DNA from: Oscillospiraceae bacterium
GTDB lineage: Bacteria > Bacillota > Clostridia > UBA1381
Assembly (NCBI GenBank): GCA_015068545.1
Contig: SVKH01000019.1
Span: 1 to 15,764 of the forward strand
DNA: 15,764 nucleotides
Direction of reading: 5' to 3'
Positions 6,921-13,982 of this stretch are shown piece by piece. Made by a program: the position numbers and the translations under genes. The first letter of the stretch is position 1; each line of letters opens with the position of its first letter. The notes under the pieces are model-generated. The model saw nothing but the letters and a program-made list of their open reading frames with translations. It searched no databases and was not told the DNA's origin.

Positions 6921-7785
6921 TAAGTACATCAGTCAGATGTGTGAGGAGATTTCACGAAGTTATGCTCAGCAGCTATGCAGCCAAGGACTGGTACAAATAA
7001 ACGGAAAAACGGTAGAGAAAAAGTACGCGCCAAAGGATGAAGAAATAATAGAAATAGACCTGCCGGATCCGGAAGTTGTAGATGTTTTGCCGGAGGATAT
7101 TCCTCTTGATATTGTGTATGAAGATGAGGACGTTATTGTGGTTAATAAACCGCAGGGAATGGTGGTGCATCCGGCACCGGGAAATATCTCCGGAACGCTT
7201 GTGAATGCTCTTATGCATCATTGCGGAGATGAACTTTCGGAGATTAACGGGGTTATAAGACCGGGAATTGTGCATAGAATTGATAAAGACACAGCAGGTC
7301 TTTTGATAGTAGCGAAAAACAACGATGCACATATAAAGCTGTCTCGGCAGCTAAAGGAAAGAAAGGCAAACCGCAGATACTATGCCCTTGTAAATGGCAA
7401 GGTAAAGGAAGGCGGAACTGTGAATAAGCCTATCGCCAGAAACCCGAAGGACCGCAAGAAAATGGCGGTGGTATCAGGTGGAAGAGAAGCAGTTACCCAC
7501 TATAATGTACTGGAGAGCTTTGACGGATATACACTTTTAGAATGTATATTGGAAACGGGCAGAACGCACCAAATCAGGGTGCATATGGCGTCCATAGGTC
7601 ACAGCCTTGTTGGTGACAAAACCTATGGCATTGCCAAGGAGAAAATAAAGACAGAAGGACAGCTTCTGTTTGCAAAAACTATTGGATTTGACCATCCTAA
7701 AACAGGGGAATATATGGAGTTTTCCGCAGAACTTCCCATCTGGTTTGAAGAGATTTTGAATAAGCTCAGAAGGAGTGTAAAATAA
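6871..7785 (+). CDS. RluA/RluD-family 23S rRNA pseudouridine synthase
   Basis: A 304-residue protein with an N-terminal S4 RNA-binding domain (residues about 13-60, LRIDKYISQMCEEISRSYAQ) and a catalytic domain with VVNKPQGMVVHPAPGN and HRIDKDTAGLLIVAKN. The catalytic Asp is residue 138 in the HRLD-type motif. It isomerises uridine in 23S rRNA, and the RluD type is the best guess (the Bacillus homologue is YlyB). Start ATG 6871 is preceded by GAGGAAAG (6861-6868), while the in-frame ATG 6853 has no ribosome binding site. It overlaps the end of lspA by 50 bp in another frame, which suggests translational coupling. The lspA-rluD order is common in Firmicutes. RGRTHQIR-like GRTHQIRVHM and VGDKTYG are also present. 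Confidence 0.92.
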   Translation: MEKLILKVSNPEGLRIDKYISQMCEEISRSYAQQLCSQGLVQINGKTVEKKYAPKDEEIIEIDLPDPEVVDVLPEDIPLDIVYEDEDVIVVNKPQGMVVHPAPGNISGTLVNALMHHCGDELSEINGVIRPGIVHRIDKDTAGLLIVAKNNDAHIKLSRQLKERKANRRYYALVNGKVKEGGTVNKPIARNPKDRKKMAVVSGGREAVTHYNVLESFDGYTLLECILETGRTHQIRVHMASIGHSLVGDKTYGIAKEKIKTEGQLLFAKTIGFDHPKTGEYMEFSAELPIWFEEILNKLRRSVK

Positions 7786-8850
7786 ATGGAAAAGACTAAA
7801 GTGTGCGTTATCTTTGGTGGTCAGTCGCCGGAACATGAGATTTCAAGAAAATCGGTAACGTCGGTGATTAACAACCTTAACAAGGATAAGTATGATATTT
7901 CCGTTATAGGAATTACTAAGGACGGAGAATGGTTCCTGTACACAGGAGACGTTAAAAATATCAAAGGCGGAGAATGGGAACAGGATACAAAAAATAAGAA
8001 AAAAGCTATCATTTCGCCGGATGCTAAGGATAGAGCTGTGCTTGTATTTGACGAGAACGGAATCAGCAAGATTCATCCCGATATTGTGTTCCCTGTTCTT
8101 CACGGTGAATACGGTGAGGATGGAACTATTCAGGGCCTTTTGGAACTGGCAAACATAAAGTATGTTGGTATGGGCGTGCTTGCTTCAGGAAACGGAATGG
8201 ATAAAGCCTATTCCAAAATAGTATTTGCCAGCGCAGGCATTCCGCAGGCAGACTGGGTTGTAGTTAAAACAAGTGATAACCGTGACCAACGCATAAAGGA
8301 AATAGAGGAAAAGCTTGGCTATCCATGCTTTGTAAAGCCTTGTAACACAGGCTCATCGGTGGGTGTAGGTAAGGCACATAACAGAGAGGAACTGGTAGCT
8401 GCACTGGAAAATGCGGCAAAGTATGACAGAAAGATTCTTGTAGAAGAGAATATAGACGGTCATGAGGTGGAGTGCTCTGTATTGGGAAACGAAAATCCTG
8501 CTGCTGCGGTTGTAGGTGAGATTGTGCCTACTGTGGAGTTTTACGATTTTGATGCAAAGTATAACGATGCATCCACCAAGCTTCAAATCCCTGCGGATAT
8601 TGACAGCGAAACTACGAAGAAAATACAAGAATATGCCATTCGTGCATTTAAGGCACTGGATGGAATGGGACTTTCACGAGTGGACTTTTTTGTAAAATAT
8701 GAGGATGGTTCAATAGTCTTAAACGAAATAAACACCATGCCCGGCTTTACCGATATAAGTATGTACCCAAAATTATGGGATGCAGCAGGACTTGGATATA
8801 GTGACCTTTTGGATAAACTGATAGAACTGGGACTTGAAAGGGTAAAATGA
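7786..8850 (+). CDS. ddl: D-alanine--D-alanine ligase
   Basis: A 354-residue ATP-grasp enzyme that joins two D-Ala for the peptidoglycan stem. The N-terminus has FGGQSPEHEISRKSV. The substrate loop has KYNDASTKLQIPA, with the Tyr typical of D-Ala-D-Ala rather than D-Ala-D-lactate ligases. The metal site is in GLSRVDFF and LNEINTMPGFT (Glu314 and Asn316). The phosphate loop region is KPCNTGSSVGVGKA. The ATG directly abuts the stop of the preceding gene. AGGAG (7771-7775) lies inside that gene's end, so the pair is coupled. The next gene, murI, overlaps its stop, which puts two D-amino-acid steps of cell-wall synthesis together. Confidence 0.96.
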   Translation: MEKTKVCVIFGGQSPEHEISRKSVTSVINNLNKDKYDISVIGITKDGEWFLYTGDVKNIKGGEWEQDTKNKKKAIISPDAKDRAVLVFDENGISKIHPDIVFPVLHGEYGEDGTIQGLLELANIKYVGMGVLASGNGMDKAYSKIVFASAGIPQADWVVVKTSDNRDQRIKEIEEKLGYPCFVKPCNTGSSVGVGKAHNREELVAALENAAKYDRKILVEENIDGHEVECSVLGNENPAAAVVGEIVPTVEFYDFDAKYNDASTKLQIPADIDSETTKKIQEYAIRAFKALDGMGLSRVDFFVKYEDGSIVLNEINTMPGFTDISMYPKLWDAAGLGYSDLLDKLIELGLERVK

Positions 8851-9659
8851 TGGATAACAGAAGTATTGGTGTCTTTGATTCGGGACTTGGCGGACTCACT
8901 GCCGTTAAGCAGATTTCAAAAGAGCTTCCCAATGAAAACATTGTGTATTTTGGCGATACCGGCAGAGTGCCATACGGTACCCGTTCAAAGGAGACCATCA
9001 TAAAGTACTCAAAAAGTGATGTAAATTTCCTTTTGAGCAGGGATGTAAAGGTGATTGTGGTAGCCTGTGGTACAGCAAGCTCGGTTGCGTTGCCTGTTAT
9101 CAAAGACGAATACGACCTGCCTATTATAGGAGTGGTGGATGCAGCGGCAAATGCTGCGGTAGATGCCACCGTAAATAAAAAAATCGGTATAATAGGCACT
9201 TCCGGCACTATAAAAAGCTGTGCCTATGAAAAGGTGATAAAAAACCTGATGCCGGATGCTGTAACTTATCAAAAGGCTTGTCCGCTTTTTGTGCCATTGG
9301 TGGAAAACGGTCATTTTGAAACTCAGGTGGCAAGGCTGGTAACAGAGGAATACCTGCAGGATATAAAGGCAGAAGGCGTAGACACCCTGATTTTGGGATG
9401 CACCCATTATCCACTACTAAAAAAGGTGATAGGTGAATACATGGGAGAAAATGTTACTCTCATAGACGCAGGTGCCGAAGTGGCAAAGTCCGTAAAGAAG
9501 ATGTTTGCCGAAAACGAAATGATGATAGCAGGCTGTCAAAAGGGTGAAACGGACTTCTTTGTAAGTGACGATATTGACAGCTTTGAAAGTTTGGGCGGTT
9601 TGTTTTTAGAAAAGAAAATTGACGGCAGAGTGGAGAAGATAGATATTGAAAGATATTAA
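8850..9659 (+). CDS. murI: Glutamate racemase
   Basis: A cofactor-independent racemase making D-glutamate for UDP-MurNAc-peptide synthesis. It has 269 residues, a typical length. The start motif is IGVFDSGLGGLTAVK, then YFGDTGRVPYGTRSKE. The two catalytic cysteines are in VACGTAS (Cys73) and LGCTHYPLL (Cys184). I prefer ATG 8850 because AAAGGG (8837-8842) is seven bases away. ATG 8847, three bases upstream, is an equally readable alternative, giving a four-base ATGA overlap with ddl. Its 3' end overlaps the DUF1934 gene by 14 bp. Confidence 0.95.
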   Translation: MDNRSIGVFDSGLGGLTAVKQISKELPNENIVYFGDTGRVPYGTRSKETIIKYSKSDVNFLLSRDVKVIVVACGTASSVALPVIKDEYDLPIIGVVDAAANAAVDATVNKKIGIIGTSGTIKSCAYEKVIKNLMPDAVTYQKACPLFVPLVENGHFETQVARLVTEEYLQDIKAEGVDTLILGCTHYPLLKKVIGEYMGENVTLIDAGAEVAKSVKKMFAENEMMIAGCQKGETDFFVSDDIDSFESLGGLFLEKKIDGRVEKIDIERY

Positions 9660-10077
9660 AGAGAACGCTACCATAACCTTGGTGAATAACCAAAGTGGTG
9701 GAGGAGAAACAGATAGAATAGAGTTTGTTTCAGGAGGAAATTTTTACCGGAAGGACGGAGCTTTTTTCATTACTTATAAAGAGCATTCCGAAATGGGGAT
9801 GGGAAATTCCAGAGTCCTTTTAAAGGTAGAAGATAGGAATATTACCATGCGTCGTATGGGAGAATTTCAAAGTGTTATGAAATACGAATTAGGCAAGACT
9901 ACGGAGTTTATATACCGTATGCCCTACGGAGAAATGAATATAAAACTAAAAACGGAAATGATTGATAATAATCTTAGCCAAGAAGGTGGAAGAGTGGATT
10001 TTTCCTACATTCTCATAATGGATTCCAGCGAGATTCATAACGATGTGCGCTTGGATATTCGGGTGGAAGGAAACTGA
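9646..10077 (+). CDS. DUF1934 (YwiB-like) small beta-barrel protein
   Basis: A 143-residue protein resembling the DUF1934/YwiB family, whose members fold as a small calycin-like barrel. Sequence points that fit are ITLVNNQ near the start, DRIEFVSGGNFYRKDGAFFITYKE, the alternating strands SRVLLKVEDRNITMRRMG, and TEFIYRMPYGEMNIKLKTE. There is no signal peptide or membrane segment, so it is cytosolic. No catalytic motif is visible and the biochemical role of the family is not established. The only start that fits is TTG 9646, with GGAG at 9632-9635. It overlaps murI by 14 bp, so it is co-expressed with it. The position next to murI recurs in Clostridia. Family call reasonably sure, function unknown. 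Confidence 0.8.
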   Translation: MKDIKENATITLVNNQSGGGETDRIEFVSGGNFYRKDGAFFITYKEHSEMGMGNSRVLLKVEDRNITMRRMGEFQSVMKYELGKTTEFIYRMPYGEMNIKLKTEMIDNNLSQEGGRVDFSYILIMDSSEIHNDVRLDIRVEGN

Positions 10078-10089
10078 TCAGTGCATTTG

Positions 10090-10110
10090 TCGGGAAACTT
10101 TAAATCCCGA
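10090..10110 (+). other. Small hairpin before the S41 protease gene
   Basis: TCGGGA (10090-10095) and TCCCGA (10105-10110) form a 6-bp stem with a 9-base loop in the 64-bp gap before the protease gene. No T-run follows, so I read it as an intercistronic mRNA element and not as a terminator. Confidence 0.4.
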
Positions 10111-10141
10111 AGAATTTATGAATTACTGAAAGGAAGAAAAA

Positions 10142-11569
10142 ATGAAAAGAACTAAAATTTTTTCACTGGTATTGTCAGGAATCATGCTGTTTGGGCATAT
10201 GGTGTCGGCAGAGGAGTATGCGGCTTATGACGAATTTGAAATGCTTTCAAATTATGCCGCAAACCTGTACATAGACGATAGTGTTACAGGGGAATACCTA
10301 ATGGACGAGGCTCTTAAAAAGGTTATGGAAAAAAGGCCGGAGCTTGCCAACGAGCTGATAAAGGCGGCATTTGCAAGTCTGGATGAATACAGCGAGTTTT
10401 ATACACCGGAGGAATATGAGCTTTTCAACAAGAACATTGACCATATCGTGTACGGTATAGGCGTAGTTATTCAAAAAATGGGTGACTATGTTACCGTTAT
10501 GAGCGTAGTTGAAGGCGGAGGTGCCGAAGCTGCCGGAATTCTTCCGGAGGATAGAATCAGCAAGGTAAACGGTGTTGATGTCAAGGGCGAAAGCGTGGAT
10601 AAAGTACAGGATATGGTGGTAGGAGAATTAGGAACAGACGTTACTATCACTTTCCTTCGTGGTGATACAGAATTTGACCGAACCATAACTCGTCAGGAAG
10701 TTACCGGTACAACCGTAACGGGAGTTATCCTAAAGGGCAATATCGGTTATATCGAGATATTGAATTTTGCTTCCAAAACCGATACCGAATTTTTTGACGT
10801 TTTGTCAGAATTTAATGAAGCCGGTGTTAAAAAAATCATACTGGATTTAAGAGGAAATCCGGGCGGTTATTTGGTTTCTGCCATAAACGTTGCCAATAGT
10901 ATCGTTCCAAAGGGTGTTATTTGCAGCACAGTTTACCGTAACGAAGAGGAAAATGAGGTTTTTGAATCGGAACTGGAAAAATCAGAATACGAGTTTGCGG
11001 TATTGATTGATAAAAACACAGCATCTGCCGCAGAGGTGATTGCAAGTGCCTTAAAGGATAGTGAAGCAGGCATATTGATAGGCGAAAAAAGCTATGGTAA
11101 AGGCGTTATTCAGCAGATGTTCCAGTTATATGACGGCTCTGCTTTTAAGGTAACCACAGGCAGGTATTTTACCAGAAACGGTATGGATATTAATGGTGGC
11201 GGTATTGAGCCTCATGAGCAGATAGATAATACAACAAAAAGAATTGATATAACAAAGTACAGCACCTTTGACTATAAGACCAAGCCAAAGGTTGGCGAAA
11301 CATCGCCAAATGTATTTGCGGCAAAGGAAAGACTTTATATAATGGGCTTGTACCAAGGAAAATTGGACGAGAACTTTGATGAAGAGCTGGAAAAAGCCGT
11401 AAGAGATTTTCAAGGGGCAAACGGCCTGTACCCATACGGAGTACTGGACATTTCCACTCAGGTGAAAATAGAAAACAGCTTCTATGTACTTGAGGAGCTT
11501 GTGGATAAGCAGTTGATTTTCGCCTACGAGTACTTTGGCGGAAACGCAGACGAACTTTATGAAGAATAA
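10142..11569 (+). CDS. Secreted S41 (C-terminal processing) protease with PDZ and peptidoglycan-binding domain
   Basis: A 475-residue CtpA/CtpB-type serine protease. Residues 1-23 are a signal peptide ending VSA before EEY. A PDZ domain covers about 95-180 (GIGVVIQKMGDYVTVMSVVEG, then ILPEDRISKVNG). The S41 core is about 195-355 with LDLRGNPGGYL. The catalytic Ser295 (TASAAE) and Lys320 (SYGKGV) are 25 residues apart, as in CtpB, and Gln324 follows. Residues about 388-445 form a peptidoglycan-binding domain (SPNVFAAKERLYIMGLYQGK, AVRDFQGANGLYPYGVLD). It acts outside the membrane, probably at the wall, trimming envelope or sporulation signalling proteins. The substrate is unknown. AGGA (10131-10134) is seven bases before the ATG. 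It ends the lspA operon and is followed by a terminator. Confidence 0.93.
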   Translation: MKRTKIFSLVLSGIMLFGHMVSAEEYAAYDEFEMLSNYAANLYIDDSVTGEYLMDEALKKVMEKRPELANELIKAAFASLDEYSEFYTPEEYELFNKNIDHIVYGIGVVIQKMGDYVTVMSVVEGGGAEAAGILPEDRISKVNGVDVKGESVDKVQDMVVGELGTDVTITFLRGDTEFDRTITRQEVTGTTVTGVILKGNIGYIEILNFASKTDTEFFDVLSEFNEAGVKKIILDLRGNPGGYLVSAINVANSIVPKGVICSTVYRNEEENEVFESELEKSEYEFAVLIDKNTASAAEVIASALKDSEAGILIGEKSYGKGVIQQMFQLYDGSAFKVTTGRYFTRNGMDINGGGIEPHEQIDNTTKRIDITKYSTFDYKTKPKVGETSPNVFAAKERLYIMGLYQGKLDENFDEELEKAVRDFQGANGLYPYGVLDISTQVKIENSFYVLEELVDKQLIFAYEYFGGNADELYEE

Positions 11570-11577
11570 TCAAAATC

Positions 11578-11616
11578 GGGACACAGAACTATGGTAAGTC
11601 TGTGCCCTGTTTTTTT
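11578..11616 (+). terminator. Intrinsic terminator of the lspA-to-protease operon
   Basis: GGG plus CACAGA (11578-11587, with one bulged A) pairs with TCTGTG plus CCC (11599-11607), followed by TG and a run of seven T (11610-11616). Confidence 0.93.
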
Positions 11617-11742
11617 GCTATTGTATAGAACATGGTATGAGTGTAATAGACCTAAAAAATGGTTAAAATATTGTGAGTTTTATCCGTTTTTCTGGAGGAA
11701 GATGCGTATAATTACAATGTGAATCAGTTCATATAACTTTGA

Positions 11743-11771
11743 TTGACATAAGAGGCTGACCATGCTATAAT
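11743..11771 (+). promoter_or_regulatory. Perfect sigma-A promoter driving a non-coding transcript
   Basis: TTGACA (11743-11748), a 17-base spacer and TATAAT (11766-11771), with no mismatch to consensus. Transcription would begin near 11778. No protein-coding frame with a ribosome binding site follows before the terminator at 11904-11968. The 125 bases between the upstream terminator and this promoter hold nothing I can name. Confidence 0.85.
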
Positions 11772-11777
11772 GTGATC

Positions 11778-11968
11778 GTAGCAAGAGAGACGACGGCGGT
11801 TGTTTTCGACACCTACCGAAGGGAGGTGTCTATATTTAAATTGTGTCAATAGCTGATTGAGTAATAGATAGTGTGAAGTAGGAATATTATTGAAATTTAA
11901 TATAAACAAATTAGACACATCGTTCTTAGAAAAAGGTAACGATGTGTCTAATTTGTTTCGTCTTTTTT
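11778..11968 (+). ncRNA. Candidate small RNA of about 190 nt, convergent to the XRE regulator gene
   Basis: It is bounded by a perfect promoter and an intrinsic terminator, with no credible ORF in between. Start codons after GGGAGGTG (11821-11828) run into a stop within a few codons. A 5'-proximal hairpin pairs GACACCT (11808-11814) with AGGTGTC (11824-11830), with CC-GAA-GG at its top. TTGTGTC near 11841-11847 could alternatively pair with GACACA (11914-11919) in the terminator stem. The 3' end runs antisense through the stop codon and last few codons of the minus-strand regulator gene, so the RNA could act on that mRNA. I do not recognise the RNA as a known family. Confidence 0.5.
11904..11968 (+). 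terminator. Very long perfect-stem terminator between convergent transcripts
   Basis: The 21 bases at 11904-11924 are the exact inverse complement of 11938-11958, with a 13-base loop, followed by CGTC and six T (11963-11968). A 21-bp perfect stem is much longer than needed for termination. The minus-strand regulator gene stops inside the right arm (TAG at 11948-11950), so the same hairpin probably also ends its mRNA, although the T-tract on that strand is weak. Confidence 0.85.
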
Positions 11969-12157
11969 ATATTCTGCTATATCACCAAGCTGACAGTCCA
12001 GAATTTCACATAAGGAGTTTAAAGTATAAGAATTTACATTCTGATTCTTTCTTAACCTGTCCAGTTGACCAGTACTGAAACCGTATTTTTTTATTAATTG
12101 ATATTGTGAAATATTCTTGGTTTTCAGTGTTTCCCATAATTTTGTGAAGACAATCAA
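11948..12157 (-). CDS. Small XRE/Cro-type helix-turn-helix regulator
   Basis: A 69-residue stand-alone DNA-binding domain. The XRE-like helix-turn-helix covers about residues 15-60: ISQYQLIKKYG is the second helix, STGQLDRLRKNQNVN the recognition part, and YTLNSLCEILDCQLGDIAEY the closing helices. There is no ligand or protease domain. The start is TTG, supported by an ideal GAAGGAGG ribosome binding site (12166-12173) eight bases upstream and by a matched promoter at 12193-12221. It is transcribed divergently from the leucine-rich-repeat gene and convergently with the candidate small RNA. Proteins of this size and type are common on gut Clostridia mobile elements. It probably binds the palindrome in the shared promoter region, repressing itself, the surface-protein gene, or both. 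That target is inference. Confidence 0.85.
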   Translation of the reverse strand: MIVFTKLWETLKTKNISQYQLIKKYGFSTGQLDRLRKNQNVNSYTLNSLCEILDCQLGDIAEYKKDETN

Positions 12158-12192
12158 TAAAGTGACCTCCTTCTAATATACTATGCTCTTTA

Positions 12193-12221
12193 AGTATAAA
12201 ATATAAGATTTTTATTGACAA
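12193..12221 (-). promoter_or_regulatory. Sigma-A promoter of the XRE regulator gene
   Basis: On the minus strand: TTGTCA (12221-12216), 17-base spacer, TATACT (12198-12193). The start would be near 12186, leaving a short leader with an excellent ribosome binding site. The -35 hexamer overlaps that of the plus-strand promoter by five bases, so the two promoters compete for RNA polymerase. Confidence 0.75.
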
Positions 12222-12243
12222 TTGCCCGTATACGGGCTATAAT
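12215..12243 (+). promoter_or_regulatory. Perfect sigma-A promoter of the leucine-rich-repeat gene
   Basis: TTGACA (12215-12220), 17-base spacer and TATAAT (12238-12243), with no mismatch. Transcription would start near 12250. Such a strong promoter with an operator-like palindrome filling its spacer is typical of a gene that is tightly repressed and highly expressed once released. Confidence 0.88.
12224..12237. promoter_or_regulatory. Operator-like 14-bp perfect palindrome in the promoter spacer
   Basis: GCCCGTATACGGGC is perfectly self-complementary and fills most of the spacer between -35 and -10 of the plus promoter. It lies just upstream of the minus -35. A dimeric repressor bound here would block the plus promoter and touch the minus one. 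It stands out as GC-rich in AT-rich surroundings. The adjacent XRE regulator is the obvious candidate ligand, not proven. Confidence 0.75.
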
Positions 12244-12251
12244 GTTTATAA

Positions 12252-12314
12252 CTTGTATTACTGAATTTAATTATAAGGAGATGAGAGGATTTTCACAATA
12301 GAAAGTAATACAAG
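12252..12314 (+). other. 5'-end stem in the leader of the leucine-rich-repeat mRNA
   Basis: CTTGTATTACT (12252-12262) and AGTAATACAAG (12304-12314) are a perfect 11-bp inverted repeat. It begins about two bases after the predicted transcription start. The 41-base loop contains AAGGAG (12275-12280) with no usable reading frame behind it: ATG 12281 touches it and stops after six codons. The stem may protect the 5' end or bind a regulator. The true ribosome binding site GGGAG (12339-12343) lies outside it. Confidence 0.5.
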
Positions 12315-12350
12315 ATGCGGTTAGATCATTAAAAGAAAGGGAGAATACTT

Positions 12351-13895
12351 ATGAGAAAAATGGTAAGCTTGTTGATAACTGTAATACTGGGGGTGTCTGT
12401 GCTGCCAATGACAGCGAATGCTTTGGTTGTTGGTGATTGGGAAATTGAAATATCAGGAAATGAAGCTACGATAATTGGCTATAACGGTGTATGTCCTGAT
12501 AAAATGACATTGCCAACTCAGATTGGCAATTTCCCTGTGGTTGGCTTGAAAGGGAATATTTTTAGTGAAAATGTTGAAGAAATTATAATTCCGGAAGGAT
12601 ATAGAAGCGTATCTATGAAGATGTCAGTTATAGGAGATTATTTAGGAACAATTAAGGATAAACTTGAAAAAATAACACTACCATCCACTCTTGAAACTAT
12701 GGACTTTAATTTTAAAAATTGTCATAAGTTAAAGGAAATACGAATACCAGGAAATGTAAAAAAATTACCAGATAATATGTTTGCAGATTGTACCATGCTA
12801 AAAAATGTATATTTGGAACATGGGTTAGAATGTATTGGAACATATGCGTTTTCTAATTGTATTAACTTAGTTGATTTAACAATACCATATACTGTTACGG
12901 AGATAGGTGGAGGAGCTTTTTATAATTGCGATTCATTAGTAGATATGTATATTCCAGATAGTGTGCATATATTTGGAAAGAAAAAGGGTTATTATGGAAA
13001 CAGATTAGACAACCCTGTATTTACAAATTGTGACAATCTAGAAACTGTGGTATTGAGTGATAATATCCAAACATTATGCTCTTCAAGTATTGGTGGAAAT
13101 GGAGAATTATCTAATTGTCCAAAGCTAAAATCTGTGTATATTGGAAAAGCGGTTGATGAGTTCCAAAATTCACCGGATGCATATAATGGTATATTGGGCG
13201 GTGGTAATCTATTAAAAACAGTAATTATTCCCGAAAATGTTACCACTATAGGATCATGTGTATTTAAAAATGATAATAATCTTGAAGTGGTTGTTTTGCC
13301 AAAGTCATTTTCAAATGTACAGTATAATCTAAAGAACTCAAAACCGTTTTATCAGTATGATGGTTGGACTCCGAAACAGCCATTGCCTAAGCTGTATTTG
13401 TATGGTTATAAAGGAACATATGCCGAAACATTTGCTTACGATAATGGTTTCCCATTTATAGATATATCAGTAGCTACACCTACAAACAGCAAAGTATTGA
13501 TTAATGGGAATGAGGTAGCTTTCACAGCATATAATATTGGTGGGAATAATTACTTTAAATTAAGGGATATTGCTTCTGCTATAAATGGCACGAATAAAAA
13601 AATTAGCGTTGGCTGGGATAGTGATAATAATGCTGTTGCGATTATGTCAAAAATGGCATACTCTAACATTGGAGGAGAATTAGTCGTTAATTCATACGCT
13701 TCTAAAACGGAACCGCAAATATCAAACCAGAAAATATTTGTTGATGGAAAGTTGACCACTTTTATGGCTTTTAACATTGATGGTAACAATTATATTAAGT
13801 TGCGTGATTTAGGTGAGGTTTTTGATTTTGCTGTAAATTGGAACGAATCCGTACAGACAATAGAAATTAATACAAATCAAGGGTATACGAACTAA
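12351..13895 (+). CDS. Secreted BspA-like leucine-rich-repeat protein with C-terminal copper-amine-oxidase-N-type domains
   Basis: A 514-residue exported protein. Residues 1-24 are a signal peptide (ending MTANA before LVV). Residues about 75-345 hold at least six BspA-type (LRR_5) repeats, seen as LKEIRIPGNVKKLPDNMFADC, LVDLTIPYTVTEIGGGAFYNC, LVDMYIPDSVHIFG and LLKTVIIPENVTTIGSCVF. They end in the usual cap LYGYKGTYAETFAYDNGFPF. The C-terminus has two related copies of a short module, VAFTAYNIGGNNYFKLRDIA and TTFMAFNIDGNNYIKLRDLG. This resembles the copper amine oxidase N-terminal-like domain, which is often used as a wall or envelope module without oxidase activity. There is no LPXTG or transmembrane anchor. 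A surface adhesion or ligand-binding role is inferred. It has its own repressible-looking promoter and a terminator. It looks more AT-rich than the neighbouring operon. Confidence 0.85.
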   Translation: MRKMVSLLITVILGVSVLPMTANALVVGDWEIEISGNEATIIGYNGVCPDKMTLPTQIGNFPVVGLKGNIFSENVEEIIIPEGYRSVSMKMSVIGDYLGTIKDKLEKITLPSTLETMDFNFKNCHKLKEIRIPGNVKKLPDNMFADCTMLKNVYLEHGLECIGTYAFSNCINLVDLTIPYTVTEIGGGAFYNCDSLVDMYIPDSVHIFGKKKGYYGNRLDNPVFTNCDNLETVVLSDNIQTLCSSSIGGNGELSNCPKLKSVYIGKAVDEFQNSPDAYNGILGGGNLLKTVIIPENVTTIGSCVFKNDNNLEVVVLPKSFSNVQYNLKNSKPFYQYDGWTPKQPLPKLYLYGYKGTYAETFAYDNGFPFIDISVATPTNSKVLINGNEVAFTAYNIGGNNYFKLRDIASAINGTNKKISVGWDSDNNAVAIMSKMAYSNIGGELVVNSYASKTEPQISNQKIFVDGKLTTFMAFNIDGNNYIKLRDLGEVFDFAVNWNESVQTIEINTNQGYTN

Positions 13896-13950
13896 TCTAC
13901 TTCTAATCCAACGAGGTTGATTTATTATATGCAATGTGAAAAATAAACTG

Positions 13951-13982
13951 AAACGACTAAAACTGGAGTTTTAGTCGTTTTT
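13951..13982 (+). terminator. Intrinsic terminator of the leucine-rich-repeat gene
   Basis: AAACGACTAAAA (13951-13962) pairs perfectly with TTTTAGTCGTTT (13969-13980), loop CTGGAG, T-run 13978-13982. It is symmetrical enough to work on both strands. Confidence 0.92.

Noticed and set aside
11724..11918. Minus-strand 64-residue ORF across the small-RNA region
   Set aside because: No ribosome binding site, starts in the terminator stem, and its composition looks random. The plus strand has the promoter.
11890..12078. Plus-strand 62-residue ORF
   Set aside because: It runs through the terminator hairpin and antisense to the well-supported XRE gene.
12224..12237. LexA, CopY or MerR operator
   Set aside because: The palindrome lacks the GAAC/GTTC half sites, is not TACANNTGTA, and the 17-base spacer is not the 19-base one of MerR promoters.
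12281..12301. Mini-ORF ATG at 12281 after AAGGAG
   Set aside because: The ATG touches the AAGGAG with no spacing and stops after six codons.
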